Assembly: GCF_014201825.1 (NCBI RefSeq)
Contig: NZ_JACHFJ010000005.1
Location: 62,001 to 126,000, forward strand
Source of the DNA: Acidocella aromatica
GTDB taxonomy: Bacteria; Pseudomonadota; Alphaproteobacteria; Acetobacterales; Acetobacteraceae
Reading direction: 5' to 3'
DNA: 64,000 bases
The notes below the pieces were generated by a model that saw only the letters and a program-made list of their open reading frames with translations, had not been told where the DNA came from and searched no databases. Positions 1 to 8,457 of this stretch are shown in pieces. The position numbers and the translations under genes are program-made. The first letter of the stretch is position 1. Every line of letters begins with the position of its first letter.

Positions 1-1
1 C

Positions 2-1438
2 CTGAACACCGGAGCCGCCGCCTCCCTGCCGCCAGCCAGCCTCACCGGCATCGCCGCCCTCAATGCCGGGCTCGCCAATCTCGACCTCGCCTTCAATGCC
101 GGTCCCAGCCTCGCCTTCACGGCCAAGGGCGCGGTGCCGGTCAAAGCCAAAAACGGGCTCGCTCTGCATCTCGATGGCACGGTCGATCTGCGCCTGCTGG
201 ACGCCATCATCGCCGCCCAAGGCAGCATCGCGCGCGGTAAGGCCGAGACGCATCTGTACCTTACCGGCACGCTTAGCTCCCCGCACGCCACCGGCACGCT
301 CACCTTGGCCGATGGCAGCGTCCAGAATATCGGCTCCGGCCTCAACCTCACCAATATACAGGCGCAGTTCCTGGCCAGTGGACAAACCGTCACCTTGCAA
401 TCCCTCACCGCCCAGGCGGGTAAGGGGCAGATCACCAGCCACGGCACGCTGGACCTCGCCGCCCCAGGCATGCCGGTGGACATCGCCCTGCATGCCGACA
501 ACGCCACCCCCACCTCGTCCGACCTCGTGACGGAAACCCTGAACGGCGACCTCGCCCTGCAAGGCCAGCTGCGGGGCAATCTGGCCCTCTCCGGCAAGCT
601 TATCCTCGACAAGGCGGTGATCAACATCCCCCACGCCTTGCCGCCCAGCGTGGCCAAGCTCACCATCCTGCGCGCGGGTGAGACACCGCCACCCCCGCCT
701 GCACCGCCACCGCCCATCGCCCTGGCGCTGGACATCCGGGCCAAGGACCAGATCTTCATCTACGGCCAGGGGCTGTTCGCCGTGCTCGGCGGACGTGTGC
801 GCATCACCGGCACGGCCGACAACCCCACGCCGCAAGGCGGGTTCGAGCTAGTCCGCGGCGATTTCTCCCTTGCGGGCAAGACGCTGCAATTCACCCAGGG
901 CCGCATCACTTTCACCGGCGCCGGGTTCATGCCCACGCTGGACCTCGAAGCCACCACCACCACCTCTGACGGCACCACCGCCACGCTCATCATCGGCGGC
1001 ACGGCCGAGAAACCCACCATCACCCTCACCAGCAGCCCATCTCTGCCCTCCGACGAAATCCTGGCCCGGTTGCTCTTCGGCGAGGGCACGGCAAACCTCT
1101 CCCCGTTCCAGGCGGCCTCTCTGGCGGCGGCGCTGGCGCAGCTCTCCGGGCTGGGCGCTGGGCTCAACCCGCTGGACAAGATGCGCAACGTGCTGGGGCT
1201 GGACGAACTCTCCCTCGGCGGTGGCAACGGCTCCGGCGCACCCTCCGTGCAGGCGGGGCGGTATGTCGCGCCAGGGGTATATGTGGGGGCCACCCAATCC
1301 ACCACCGGCCAGGGCACCCAGGCCGATGTGCAAATAAATCTTTACAAAGGGTTAAAGTTACAAACGTCCACGGGCACCTCCACCACCACCGGTGGGCAGA
1401 GCAGCAGCGTTGGCATAACCTATCAGTTCAACTATTAA
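2..1438 (+). CDS. tamB: Translocation and assembly module TamB, C-terminal part (partial at window edge)
   Basis: The frame is open from the first bases of the window, so the N-terminal part lies outside it; internal GTG or ATG codons are not the true start. The visible ~478 residues show the low-complexity, beta-rich pattern of the DUF490/TamB C-terminal domain. They include a proline run (PPPPPAPPPP type), alternating hydrophobic strands, and a terminal VGITYQFNY-like segment ending in an aromatic residue, as in outer-membrane-associated strands. TamB is an inner-membrane-anchored periplasmic protein that works with TamA in outer-membrane protein insertion or lipid transport. The partner tamA would be expected upstream, outside the window. 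The family call is firm; the exact role is from family knowledge. Confidence 0.85.
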   Translation: MNTGAAASLPPASLTGIAALNAGLANLDLAFNAGPSLAFTAKGAVPVKAKNGLALHLDGTVDLRLLDAIIAAQGSIARGKAETHLYLTGTLSSPHATGTLTLADGSVQNIGSGLNLTNIQAQFLASGQTVTLQSLTAQAGKGQITSHGTLDLAAPGMPVDIALHADNATPTSSDLVTETLNGDLALQGQLRGNLALSGKLILDKAVINIPHALPPSVAKLTILRAGETPPPPPAPPPPIALALDIRAKDQIFIYGQGLFAVLGGRVRITGTADNPTPQGGFELVRGDFSLAGKTLQFTQGRITFTGAGFMPTLDLEATTTTSDGTTATLIIGGTAEKPTITLTSSPSLPSDEILARLLFGEGTANLSPFQAASLAAALAQLSGLGAGLNPLDKMRNVLGLDELSLGGGNGSGAPSVQAGRYVAPGVYVGATQSTTGQGTQADVQINLYKGLKLQTSTGTSTTTGGQSSSVGITYQFNY

Positions 1439-1571
1439 CCGACTGATATATAAGCAGTTCGTTTCAGTGCCGTGCCGCATTAAATACCGTTCATTAACTC
1501 CGCCGCAAGCATTAACCGGCTAGGCTGCCCACCCGGCATCAAGCTTCAAGTGGATAAGCGGAAAAGACGGC

Positions 1572-2858
1572 ATGAATCATCAATGCACGCATCGGCCAAT
1601 GGGACGGCTCGACCCGATTACCGGGCTGCCGAACCGCATGGAATTCATGGCAAGCTACCGGCCCAAGCCCGGAGCGCAGCTGGTCATGCTCACCTTATCC
1701 GACCCCAAGCAGTTCGATGAGCTGTTGCGTGCCATCGGGCATGAACACGCGGAGGACTTCATGCGCGCCGGGGCCGTGCGACTGACCGAGGTGATGGCCC
1801 CAGCCATCGACATCTACCACATCAGCATTCTCAGCTTCGCCTTCATCATGCCCTTCGGCGCCATGCCGGATCTGCTGCACAGGATCAACGACCAGTTCAA
1901 CAAGCCGCTCACCTGCGGGCGCATTCCCGTCACGGCGGACATCGCCCTCGGCGTGGCCGATTGCCAGGATGCCGACGCCGCCTTCGTGCTCCGCGCCGGG
2001 CTCGCCGCTGCGCGGGACTGCCGGGACACCGGACGGGACTGGGCCCGCTATAACCGCAAGACCGATACGGCCCATCAGCGCGGCTTTCTGCTGCTCACGC
2101 ATCTCACCAGCGCCATCAAGGCGGACGACCAGCTCTATCTGCACTTCCAGCCGAAATACGACATGGCCAGCGGCGAGCCCACCAGCGCCGAGGCGCTGCT
2201 GCGCTGGCGCCACCCGGTATTCGGCAATGTCCCGCCCGCCGAGTTCGCGCCGCTGGCGGAAGCCACCGCGCATATCCACCCGCTCACCGAATGGGTGCTG
2301 CATCACGCCATCTCTCAGGCTGGGGCATGGGCCGCCAAGGGGCTGCGGCTGAACACCGCCATCAACGTCTCGCCACGCAACCTCGCCCGCCGCGGCTTTG
2401 CGGTACAAGTCGCCAAGCTGCTGAATTGCTATGGCGTCGAGCCCTCACGCATCGAACTTGAATTCACCGAGGGCGTGCTGGTCAGCAACGACCCCGTGGT
2501 GCTCGAGGAGCTGCGCGCCCTGCGCGCCACCGGCATCCGCATCGCGCTCGACGATTTCGGCACCGGCTTCGCCAATTTCAGCTACATCACGCATTTGCCC
2601 GCGGACATCATCAAGATCGACAAGAGTTTCATCCAGAAAATCACCACCGACCCGCGCGCCGCCATGGTCGTGCGCTCGCTCATCGACCTCGCGCATGAGC
2701 TGGATTACAGCGTGGTGGCCGAGGGCATAGAGTCCGAAAAAGCCTACGCCATGCTGAAATCCTGGAACTGCGACGAGGGCCAGGGCTTCTACATGAGCCC
2801 GCCAATCGACCCCACCGCCCTGGCCCTAAAGCTGAACCAGGCCCCCGCCCTCGCTTAG
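1572..2858 (+). CDS. EAL-domain cyclic-di-GMP phosphodiesterase with degenerate GGDEF-like N-terminus
   Basis: A 428-residue cytoplasmic protein without membrane segments. Residues ~13-160 begin like a GGDEF domain (LDPITGLPNR) but no GGDEF/GGEEF motif follows, so this half is probably not a cyclase. Residues ~180-425 are a complete EAL domain. EAL is at 207-209, the Asn is in INVSPRNL (~265), Glu in ELEFTEG (~297), DDFGTG at ~327-332, Lys in KIDKSF (~351), and AEGIE and EGQGF follow. All metal and catalytic positions I can check are present, so hydrolysis of c-di-GMP to pGpG is likely. It is a single gene whose stop overlaps the stop of convergent prfC by 4 bp. No partner cyclase or signalling gene is adjacent. 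Confidence 0.88.
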   Translation: MNHQCTHRPMGRLDPITGLPNRMEFMASYRPKPGAQLVMLTLSDPKQFDELLRAIGHEHAEDFMRAGAVRLTEVMAPAIDIYHISILSFAFIMPFGAMPDLLHRINDQFNKPLTCGRIPVTADIALGVADCQDADAAFVLRAGLAAARDCRDTGRDWARYNRKTDTAHQRGFLLLTHLTSAIKADDQLYLHFQPKYDMASGEPTSAEALLRWRHPVFGNVPPAEFAPLAEATAHIHPLTEWVLHHAISQAGAWAAKGLRLNTAINVSPRNLARRGFAVQVAKLLNCYGVEPSRIELEFTEGVLVSNDPVVLEELRALRATGIRIALDDFGTGFANFSYITHLPADIIKIDKSFIQKITTDPRAAMVVRSLIDLAHELDYSVVAEGIESEKAYAMLKSWNCDEGQGFYMSPPIDPTALALKLNQAPALA

Positions 2859-4423
2859 CGCCGCTCGCGCGTTGCGGAGAATGTCAGCTCGGGGAAGTTC
2901 TCCTTCATCCGGTTCAGCTCCCAGCTATTGCGCACCATGTACACGGGCGAGCCTTCGCGGTCCTCGCTCATCGCGCTCTTGTTCACCTCGATGAAGAATT
3001 TCAGACGCGCCGTGTCCTCCGAGAAGATCCAGCGCGCGGTATCGAACGGCGCGGGCTCGAAGGCGATCGGCACGTTGTATTCCTGCTCGATGCGGCTCGC
3101 CAGCACGTCCAACTGCAACGCGCCGACCACACCGATGATCCAGTCCGAGCCATTCATCGGCCGGAACACCTGGGTCACGCCCTCCTCGGCCAGATCCTCC
3201 AGCGCCTTCTTCATCTGCTTGGCCTTCATCGGGTCGGCCAGACGCACGCGGCGCAGGATTTCCGGCGCGAAGTCCGGGATGCCGGTGAAGCGCAGCTTCT
3301 CGCCCTCGGTCAGCGTATCGCCCACCCGCAGCGTGCCGTGGTTGGGGATGCCGATGATGTCGCCCGGGTAAGCCTCCTCGGCCAGCGAGCGGTCCTGCGC
3401 GAAGAAGAAGATCGGCGCCTGGATCGCCATCGGCTTGCCGGTGCGCGAATGCGTCAGCTTCATGCCGCGCGTGAACTTGCCCGAGCAGATGCGGGTGAAG
3501 GCAATGCGGTCACGATGCTGCGGGTCCATATTGGCCTGCACCTTGAACACGAAGCCGGTCACCGGCGTCTCGCCGGGTTCCACCACGCGCGTATCGGACT
3601 CGCGCGGCTGCGGCGGGGGCGCGTTGGCCACCAGCCCTTCAAGCAATTCGCGCACCGAGAAATCCTTCAGCGCCGAACCAAAATACACCGGCGTCAGATG
3701 CCCCTCGGCATAAGATTGCTGGTCGAATGCCGGGAAGGCGGCGCGGATCAGCTCCACATCCTCATCCAGCTGCGCCTTCTGGTCCGCCGGAATGGCGAAA
3801 TCGTGAGGTGCCGCGTCCTCGCCCGGCTTGCGGGCGGAAACCAGCTTGTCGTTGCGCAGATCGTAACAGCCCTTGAACAGCCCGCCCATGCCGATGGGCC
3901 AGACCATCGGGCAGATATCCAGCGCCAGCGTGTCGGCGATCTCGTCCAGCAGCTCGAACGGGTTCTGGCCTTCGCGGTCCACCTTATTGATGAAGGTGGT
4001 GATGGGGATGTTACGCAGGCGGCAGACCTCGAACAGCTTCTTGGTTTGCAGCTCGATGCCCTTGGCCGCGTCGATCACCATCACGGCGCTATCAACCGCC
4101 GTGAGGGTCCGATACGTGTCTTCGGAGAAGTCCTCGTGGCCCGGCGTGTCCAGCAGGTTGAACACCGCGCCGCCGAATTCGAAGGTCATGACCGAGGACG
4201 TCACCGAAATGCCGCGCTGGCGTTCGATCTTCATCCAGTCCGAGCGCGTCTGGCGGCGGTCCTGGCGGGCCTTCACCATGCCCGCCTCGCGGATGGCACC
4301 GCCGAACAGCAGCAGCTTCTCGGTCAGCGTGGTCTTACCAGCGTCCGGGTGCGAGATGATGGCGAAGGTGCGCCGGGGCGGCACGCCGGGAATGGTTTCG
4401 GAAATCGGGAGGGCCTGGTCCAT
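2855..4423 (-). CDS. prfC: Peptide chain release factor 3
   Basis: A 522-residue translational GTPase of normal RF3 length. Visible motifs are the G1 P-loop SHPDAGKTTLTEKLL (~24-38), GISVTSSVM (G2), DTPGHEDFSEDTYR (G3), NKVDREG (G4), and a C-terminal half with the RF3-specific LQLDVL and EYNVPI segments. RF3 recycles RF1/RF2 from the ribosome after peptide release. It converges on the EAL gene with a 4-bp overlap of stop codons. The start ATG at 4423 lies ~28 bp downstream of the preceding minus-strand ABM gene, so the two may be co-transcribed. Confidence 0.95.
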   Translation of the reverse strand: MDQALPISETIPGVPPRRTFAIISHPDAGKTTLTEKLLLFGGAIREAGMVKARQDRRQTRSDWMKIERQRGISVTSSVMTFEFGGAVFNLLDTPGHEDFSEDTYRTLTAVDSAVMVIDAAKGIELQTKKLFEVCRLRNIPITTFINKVDREGQNPFELLDEIADTLALDICPMVWPIGMGGLFKGCYDLRNDKLVSARKPGEDAAPHDFAIPADQKAQLDEDVELIRAAFPAFDQQSYAEGHLTPVYFGSALKDFSVRELLEGLVANAPPPQPRESDTRVVEPGETPVTGFVFKVQANMDPQHRDRIAFTRICSGKFTRGMKLTHSRTGKPMAIQAPIFFFAQDRSLAEEAYPGDIIGIPNHGTLRVGDTLTEGEKLRFTGIPDFAPEILRRVRLADPMKAKQMKKALEDLAEEGVTQVFRPMNGSDWIIGVVGALQLDVLASRIEQEYNVPIAFEPAPFDTARWIFSEDTARLKFFIEVNKSAMSEDREGSPVYMVRNSWELNRMKENFPELTFSATRERR

Positions 4424-4450
4424 CGCGGCCCCCTACCAAACTTCCTGGGC

Positions 4451-4756
4451 TTACGCCACCTTCTCCCCGTGCCACACATTCGGCGGCGCGGCGAAAGTAT
4501 GCCCTACATTGCTCCGCCATTCCTGAAATTCCGGGGCGGCACGGAACTTCACCATATGGTGGTCCACACTCTCCCACTGCACATGCAGCACGAATTTCAG
4601 CGGATTCTCCACCGAGCGCACCAGGGAGACGCCATGGCATCCCTCGGAGCGCAGGAAGGCAGGCTTGCTCTTCTCCACCCCGGCGATGAACTCCGCCTCC
4701 ATCCCCGGCTTCACTTCGATTTCGGCAAATTCGGTAACCACTCGCTTTATCTCCAC
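4451..4756 (-). CDS. Antibiotic biosynthesis monooxygenase (ABM) domain protein
   Basis: A 101-residue single-domain protein with the dimeric alpha+beta barrel ABM pattern: EIEVKPGMEAEFIAGVEKSKPAFLRSEGC, then a VLHVQWES strand and a C-terminal helix with FQEWR. Members include heme-degrading and quinol monooxygenases as well as enzymes without known substrate. Nothing here fixes the substrate. It lies upstream of prfC in the same direction. Its start faces an aquaporin gene fragment on the other strand. Confidence 0.75.
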   Translation of the reverse strand: MEIKRVVTEFAEIEVKPGMEAEFIAGVEKSKPAFLRSEGCHGVSLVRSVENPLKFVLHVQWESVDHHMVKFRAAPEFQEWRSNVGHTFAAPPNVWHGEKVA

Positions 4757-4775
4757 TCAATTAACATTCATTTAA

Positions 4776-4889
4776 ACAGCGGCATTGTTCGCGCAGACCG
4801 ACGCCCTGGGCCAGCCCTGGCTGTTCTGGGTGGCACCGCTGGGGGGCGCCATCATCTGGAAACTGCCGCAGGCAACCGACCAAGCCTGA
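4776..4889 (+). pseudogene. Aquaporin (MIP family) C-terminal gene fragment
   Basis: The plus strand reads, after a TAA at 4773-4775, ALFAQTDALGQPWLFWVAP, then LGGAIIWKLPQ and a TGA at 4887-4889. This matches the last transmembrane helix of AqpZ/GlpF-type channels, where (A/G)LF..G.AL.QLWLFWVAPI.GA is highly typical. No start codon, no NPA motifs and no upstream part remain. An intact Rho-independent terminator follows directly. The fragment is read as the tail of a deleted aquaporin gene. The family match is from memory of the consensus; a translated search would settle it. Confidence 0.75.
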
Positions 4890-4896
4890 ACTTGAC

Positions 4897-4925
4897 GTCC
4901 CCGCCAAATCTGGCGGGGACGATTT
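4897..4925 (+). terminator. Rho-independent terminator behind the aquaporin remnant
   Basis: Perfect 10-bp stem GTCCCCGCCA/TGGCGGGGAC (4897-4906 with 4911-4920), 4-nt loop, then GATTTTT on the plus strand. It is oriented for the plus-strand aquaporin remnant. It sits immediately 3' of the FAH-family gene, which ends from the other side at 4927. Confidence 0.85.
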
Positions 4926-4926
4926 T

Positions 4927-5772
4927 TCAGCCACCCACGGTCTTGGCGCGCTGCTCGCCCAGGCCCTGCACGCCCATGCGCACCTCCTGGCCCGGGCGCA
5001 GGAAGACCGGCTCCGGCTTGATGCCCATGCCCACCCCCGCCGGAGTGCCAGTGGCGATGATGTCGCCCGGATGCAGGGTGAAGAACTGGCTGACATAAGC
5101 CACCAGCGTCTTCACGCCGAAGATCATGTTGGCGGTGGTGCCATCCTGGCGGCGCAGGCCGTCGATCTCGGTCCACAGCGCGAGCGCCTGCGGGTCCGGC
5201 ACCTCATCCTTGGTCACCAGATACGGCCCGACCGGCCCGAAGGTGTCGCAGCCCTTGCCCTTGTCCCACTGGCCACCGCGTTCCTTCTGGTACGAACGTT
5301 CGCTCACATCGTTCACCACGCAATACCCCGCCACGTAATCCAGCGCGGCCTCCTCGCTCACATGGCTGGCCTTGGTGCCGATCACCACGCCCAGCTCCAC
5401 CTCCCAATCGGTCTTGGTGCTACCGGGCGGGATCACGATGTCGTCATACGGCCCAGAAAAGGATGAGAGGGATTTAAGAAACAGAATCGGCTCCTTGGGG
5501 ATCTTGCCGCCCGTCTCGGCCGCGTGGTCGGCATAGTTCAGTCCCACGCCCACGAAGTTCAGCGGGCGCGGCACGGCGGGGCCGATGCGCGGCTTCGTTT
5601 TCAGCAGCGGCAAGGTCTGCGGGTCCAGCTTGACGAGATGGGCCAGCCATTCCGGGCTCAGCTCGTCGCCGGTCACATGCACCAGCGCGTCGTCCAGAAT
5701 GCGGATCTGGCCTTCCGCATCGAGCACGCCCCATTTCTCCGCGCCCGAGTCTCCGTATCGCAGCAGCTTCAT
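4927..5772 (-). CDS. Fumarylacetoacetate hydrolase (FAH) family protein
   Basis: A 281-residue protein. The N-terminal ~70 residues (MKLLRYG.....W) are the usual cap, and the C-terminal ~200 residues are the FAH fold. GVGLNYADHAAE (~76-87), EPILFLKSLSSFSGP, DWEVELGVVIG, CVVNDVSERSYQ, KGCDTFGPVGPYLV and GDIIATGTPAGVGMG are all present, including the acidic metal ligands in ELG and the DVSER region. Members cleave C-C bonds of acylpyruvates or act as ureidoglycolate lyase or 2,4-diketo-3-deoxy-rhamnonate hydrolase; substrate cannot be set from sequence. It stands alone. Confidence 0.85.
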   Translation of the reverse strand: MKLLRYGDSGAEKWGVLDAEGQIRILDDALVHVTGDELSPEWLAHLVKLDPQTLPLLKTKPRIGPAVPRPLNFVGVGLNYADHAAETGGKIPKEPILFLKSLSSFSGPYDDIVIPPGSTKTDWEVELGVVIGTKASHVSEEAALDYVAGYCVVNDVSERSYQKERGGQWDKGKGCDTFGPVGPYLVTKDEVPDPQALALWTEIDGLRRQDGTTANMIFGVKTLVAYVSQFFTLHPGDIIATGTPAGVGMGIKPEPVFLRPGQEVRMGVQGLGEQRAKTVGG

Positions 5773-5932
5773 TGTCCCGGCTCCTTACAATTATTATTGC
5801 GCCATACTGCGCGTGCCTGAAAAATCCTGCACACGGCGCGCAGCACAAGGCTGGGTCGCGTGCGTGTCGCGTGTCAAACTGGCAATTTCATATTACCCGT
5901 AGAGTTGAGTCGATAGAAAGAGCCAAGGGAAC

Positions 5933-6223
5933 ATGCCGCTATTCGCTATTTACGCCGTAGATAAGCCCGACACCCTGGCCATCCGGCTGGAGCATTACGC
6001 CGAGCACCGCGCTTATAACGAGGAGCAGGAAAGTGCCGGTGTGCGGACCATCTTCTCCGGCCCGCTGCAAACCGATGACGGCGAAGTGATGAACGGCTCC
6101 CTGCTGATCGTGTAAGCGGCCGACCGCGCCGCCGTGGAGCGCTATGTCGCCAACGACCCGTTCAACCGCCACGGCGTGTGGGGCGAAGTGAAGATCAGCC
6201 GCTTCCACCGGCGCAAAGGCTGA
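5933..6223 (+). pseudogene. YciI family protein, split by an in-frame TAA
   Basis: The ATG at 5933 follows AAGGGAAC, a usable Shine-Dalgarno. The first 60 residues (MPLFAIYAVDKPDTLAIRL, then HYAEHR, FSGPLQTDDGEVMNGSLLIV) are typical YciI. A TAA at 6113-6115 then stops the frame. Reading on in the same frame gives the missing YciI C-terminus, AADRAAVERYVANDPFNRHG then VWGEVKISRF, up to TGA at 6221-6223. In YciI proteins the residue at the stop is normally Glu or another acidic residue (LLIVEA.D), so one change from GAA to TAA would explain it. It is either a recent pseudogene, a readthrough case or a sequence error. Confidence 0.85.
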
Positions 6224-6230
6224 CCCCAAC

Positions 6231-6282
6231 AAAAAAGGCCGACCCTTGTGGGTCGGCCAAAACCTTTTGGTTTTTCTTTTTT
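6231..6282. terminator. Bidirectional Rho-independent terminator after the YciI gene
   Basis: Stem GGCCGACCC/GGGTCGGCC at 6237-6245 and 6250-6258 with a TTGT loop. It is preceded by AAAAAA and followed by AAAACCTTTTGGTTTTTCTTTTTT. The T-tract serves the plus strand and the A-tract serves transcripts coming from the right. Confidence 0.85.
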
Positions 6283-6449
6283 GTTCGCTCCCTAAACTTG
6301 GCGGCTGACACTTTATATTGGCCTCGGCTCCCCGCGACCTGTTCAATTATGCCACACTCAGATTGTGGCGGAAAAGAGACCGGCTTGCAAGCCTCGACAT
6401 GCTCTTTTCTGCATTCGAATCGGGCAAGGGGAAGTTTTTTTCATAAATT
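6283..6449. other. Intergenic region, no gene recognised
   Basis: Downstream of the ParA gene, on its 3' side. It is less GC-rich than the coding flanks. I see no conserved ORF, tRNA or hairpin of note in it. Confidence 0.5.
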
Positions 6450-7079
6450 TCAGGTCAGGAGGTCTTTCAACGCCTCCGTTGCCGCGCGCAGTTCACCCGC
6501 CGCCTGGGTTGCGGAGCCTGCTTCGGTCACGCCCAGCCCATCGGCGAAGGCATTGGCGTAGCCAGCCCGATTCGCCAACGCCACCGGCAGCAGGTTCAAC
6601 CCGCGCGCGGCGATCTCGGCTTCCAGCCGCTTGCGCAGGCGCGAGGCCGCGGGCGCGCGGTTGAACACCAGGGCGGTCTTGCGCTTCTCCTCGGCGGCCA
6701 GCTTCAGCGTACCCTCGGCGGCCCAAAGGTCGGGCGGGGCCGGGTTCATCGGGATCAGCACGAGGTCCGCCGCGCGAATCGCCCGGCGCGCATCACTGTC
6801 GATCACTGGCGGCGTATCGATCAGCACATAATCATAAGCCGCCTTCAGCTTTTCCAGCTCACTGGCCAGCCGCCAGCCGGAGACGCTCTCCACCTTCACC
6901 TCATGCGCCGCCTTGGCCGCGCCTTCGCGCAGCTTGCCCCACACGGTCAGGCTGCCTTGCGGGTCGATATCCAGCAGCGCCACCCGCCCATCCCCGGCCA
7001 GCGCCACAGCGAACTGCGCCGCCAGCATGGTCTTGCCCGCGCCGCCTTTTTGCTGTGCAACCGCAATTACCTTGCCCAT
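6450..7079 (-). CDS. ParA/MinD-family ATPase
   Basis: I start at the ATG at 7079 (MGKVIAVAQQKGGAGKT) because AGGAGGG lies 9 nt upstream; an upstream in-frame ATG at 7106 has no such site. The product is 209 residues. The deviant Walker A is QQKGGAGKTMLAAQ (~9-22), Walker A' is LLDIDPQGS (~39-47) and Walker B is VLIDTPP. It is a small ParA-type protein of the sort found in plasmid partition and in chromosomal loci without parB. No parB or centromere-like repeat is adjacent, and the neighbour is the divergent nnrD/E gene. It is not the main chromosomal soj, so its cargo is unknown. Confidence 0.85.
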   Translation of the reverse strand: MGKVIAVAQQKGGAGKTMLAAQFAVALAGDGRVALLDIDPQGSLTVWGKLREGAAKAAHEVKVESVSGWRLASELEKLKAAYDYVLIDTPPVIDSDARRAIRAADLVLIPMNPAPPDLWAAEGTLKLAAEEKRKTALVFNRAPAASRLRKRLEAEIAARGLNLLPVALANRAGYANAFADGLGVTEAGSATQAAGELRAATEALKDLLT

Positions 7080-7087
7080 TCGTTGAA

Positions 7088-7094
7088 CCCTCCT
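7088..7094 (-). promoter_or_regulatory. Ribosome binding site fixing the ParA start
   Basis: AGGAGGG on the minus strand, 9 nt before the ATG at 7079. This strong site decides between the two in-frame ATG codons. Confidence 0.8.
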
Positions 7095-7140
7095 GCTCTG
7101 CGTCATTAATGGCAGATTCGTTAGAAAGGCGAATGTTTTT

Positions 7141-8457
7141 ATGAACGAATTGCTAACCCCGGCCGAGATGGCCCGCGCCGATGCCGCGGCCGGGAATGTC
7201 GCGGCGCTGATGGACGCCGCAGGCCGCGCCGTGGCCCGTGCGATCCTGCAACGCTACAAGCCCTGCAGCGTGCTGGTGCTGGCCGGGCCGGGCAATAATG
7301 GCGGGGACGGCAAAGTGGCAGCGCGTTATCTGGCCCAGGCCGGCTGGCCGGTGCGGGTGGCCGATGCCTTCACCGCCACCATCGAACAGGTCCAACGCGC
7401 CGAGCTGGTCATCGACGCCATCTTCGGCGCAGGCCTCTCGCGCGATGTCTCACCCCAGATCGCCGATCTCCTGCGCGCGGCCAAACGCATCGTGGCGGTG
7501 GATGTGCCCTCGGGCGTGGACGGCGCCACTGGCCAGGTGCGCGGCTACGCCCCGCAAGCGGAACTCACCATCACCTTCTTCCGCAAGAAGCCCGGCCATC
7601 TGCTCTACCCCGGGCGCGGCTTATGCGGTAAACTTTTGCTCCGCGACATCGGCATGCCCGAGCGCGTGCTGGAGGACATCGCCCCGCAAGCCTGGGAAAA
7701 TACCCCCGCCCTGTTCACCCTGCCCAGATACGAGGCCACCAGCCACAAATACAGCGCCGGGGACGTGACGGTACTGTGCGGCGAGCTGGCCGGAGCCGCG
7801 CGCCTCGCCTGCGCCGCCGCGCGCCGAGCCGGGGCGGGCATGGTCACGCTAGCCGCCACCACACCGATGGTCCTGCCCGAAGCCGGACTGATCCTGCGGA
7901 CCGACCCACTGGCCACGCTGCTGCAAGATGCCCGCCGCCACACTTGGATTGTCGGCCCCGGCCTGGGCGTGGCCCGCGCCGGGGACGCTCTGGCCCAACT
8001 CATCGCGGCGGGCAAAACCATCGTCGCCGACGCCGACGCCCTGACCGCCTGCACCGGCGCGCCCGAAAAACTGCGGGGCACCGCCATCATCACCCCGCAT
8101 ACCGGGGAGTTCGTCCGGGTCTTCGGCGAGATCGGCCCCAGCAAGCTGGAAGCCGCCCGCCGCGCCGCAGCTACGACCGGGACCGTGACTATATTAAAAG
8201 GTGCCGACACGGTGATCGCCGCCCCCGATGGCCGCGCCGCGATCAACACCAACGCCCCGGCTTACCTTGCCACCGGCGGGACGGGCGATGTGCTTGCGGG
8301 ATTGTCCGCCGCGCTGCTGGCCCAGGGCATGCCATCGTTCGAGGCCGCCTGCGCCGCCGTATGGCTACATGGCGAGGCCGCTCGCAGCCTAGGCCCTGGG
8401 CTACTGGCCGAGGGCCTCCCCGCAGCCCTACCCCAGGTTATGGCCGCGCTCGGCTAG
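7141..8457 (+). CDS. nnrD: Bifunctional NAD(P)H-hydrate epimerase / ADP-dependent NAD(P)H-hydrate dehydratase
   Basis: A 438-residue fusion that repairs damaged NAD(P)H hydrates. The N-terminal epimerase domain (~1-200; NnrE/YjeF_N) carries LTPAEMARAD, GPGNNGGDGKVAARYL, DAIFGAGLSRDV and DVPSGVDG. The C-terminal dehydratase domain (~205-435; NnrD/YjeF_C) carries VGPGLG, TPHTGEF, LKGADTVIA and the ATGGTGDVLAG glycine-rich phosphate loop. The length is a little short of the ~490 typical but both domains look whole. It is divergent from the ParA gene, and its stop overlaps the end of the convergent transketolase-like gene by 4 bp. Confidence 0.92.
   Translation: MNELLTPAEMARADAAAGNVAALMDAAGRAVARAILQRYKPCSVLVLAGPGNNGGDGKVAARYLAQAGWPVRVADAFTATIEQVQRAELVIDAIFGAGLSRDVSPQIADLLRAAKRIVAVDVPSGVDGATGQVRGYAPQAELTITFFRKKPGHLLYPGRGLCGKLLLRDIGMPERVLEDIAPQAWENTPALFTLPRYEATSHKYSAGDVTVLCGELAGAARLACAAARRAGAGMVTLAATTPMVLPEAGLILRTDPLATLLQDARRHTWIVGPGLGVARAGDALAQLIAAGKTIVADADALTACTGAPEKLRGTAIITPHTGEFVRVFGEIGPSKLEAARRAAATTGTVTILKGADTVIAAPDGRAAINTNAPAYLATGGTGDVLAGLSAALLAQGMPSFEAACAAVWLHGEAARSLGPGLLAEGLPAALPQVMAALG

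Noticed and set aside
1470..1520. Several TTAA motifs before the EAL gene as CtrA boxes
   Set aside because: Spacings do not fit TTAA-N7-TTAA.
6260..6449. Possible tRNA or small RNA in the gap after the YciI gene
   Set aside because: No cloverleaf, no CCA end and no conserved arms could be built.
6450..7079. ParA-type ATPase as chromosomal soj with a partition locus
   Set aside because: No parB gene or parS-like site is adjacent.
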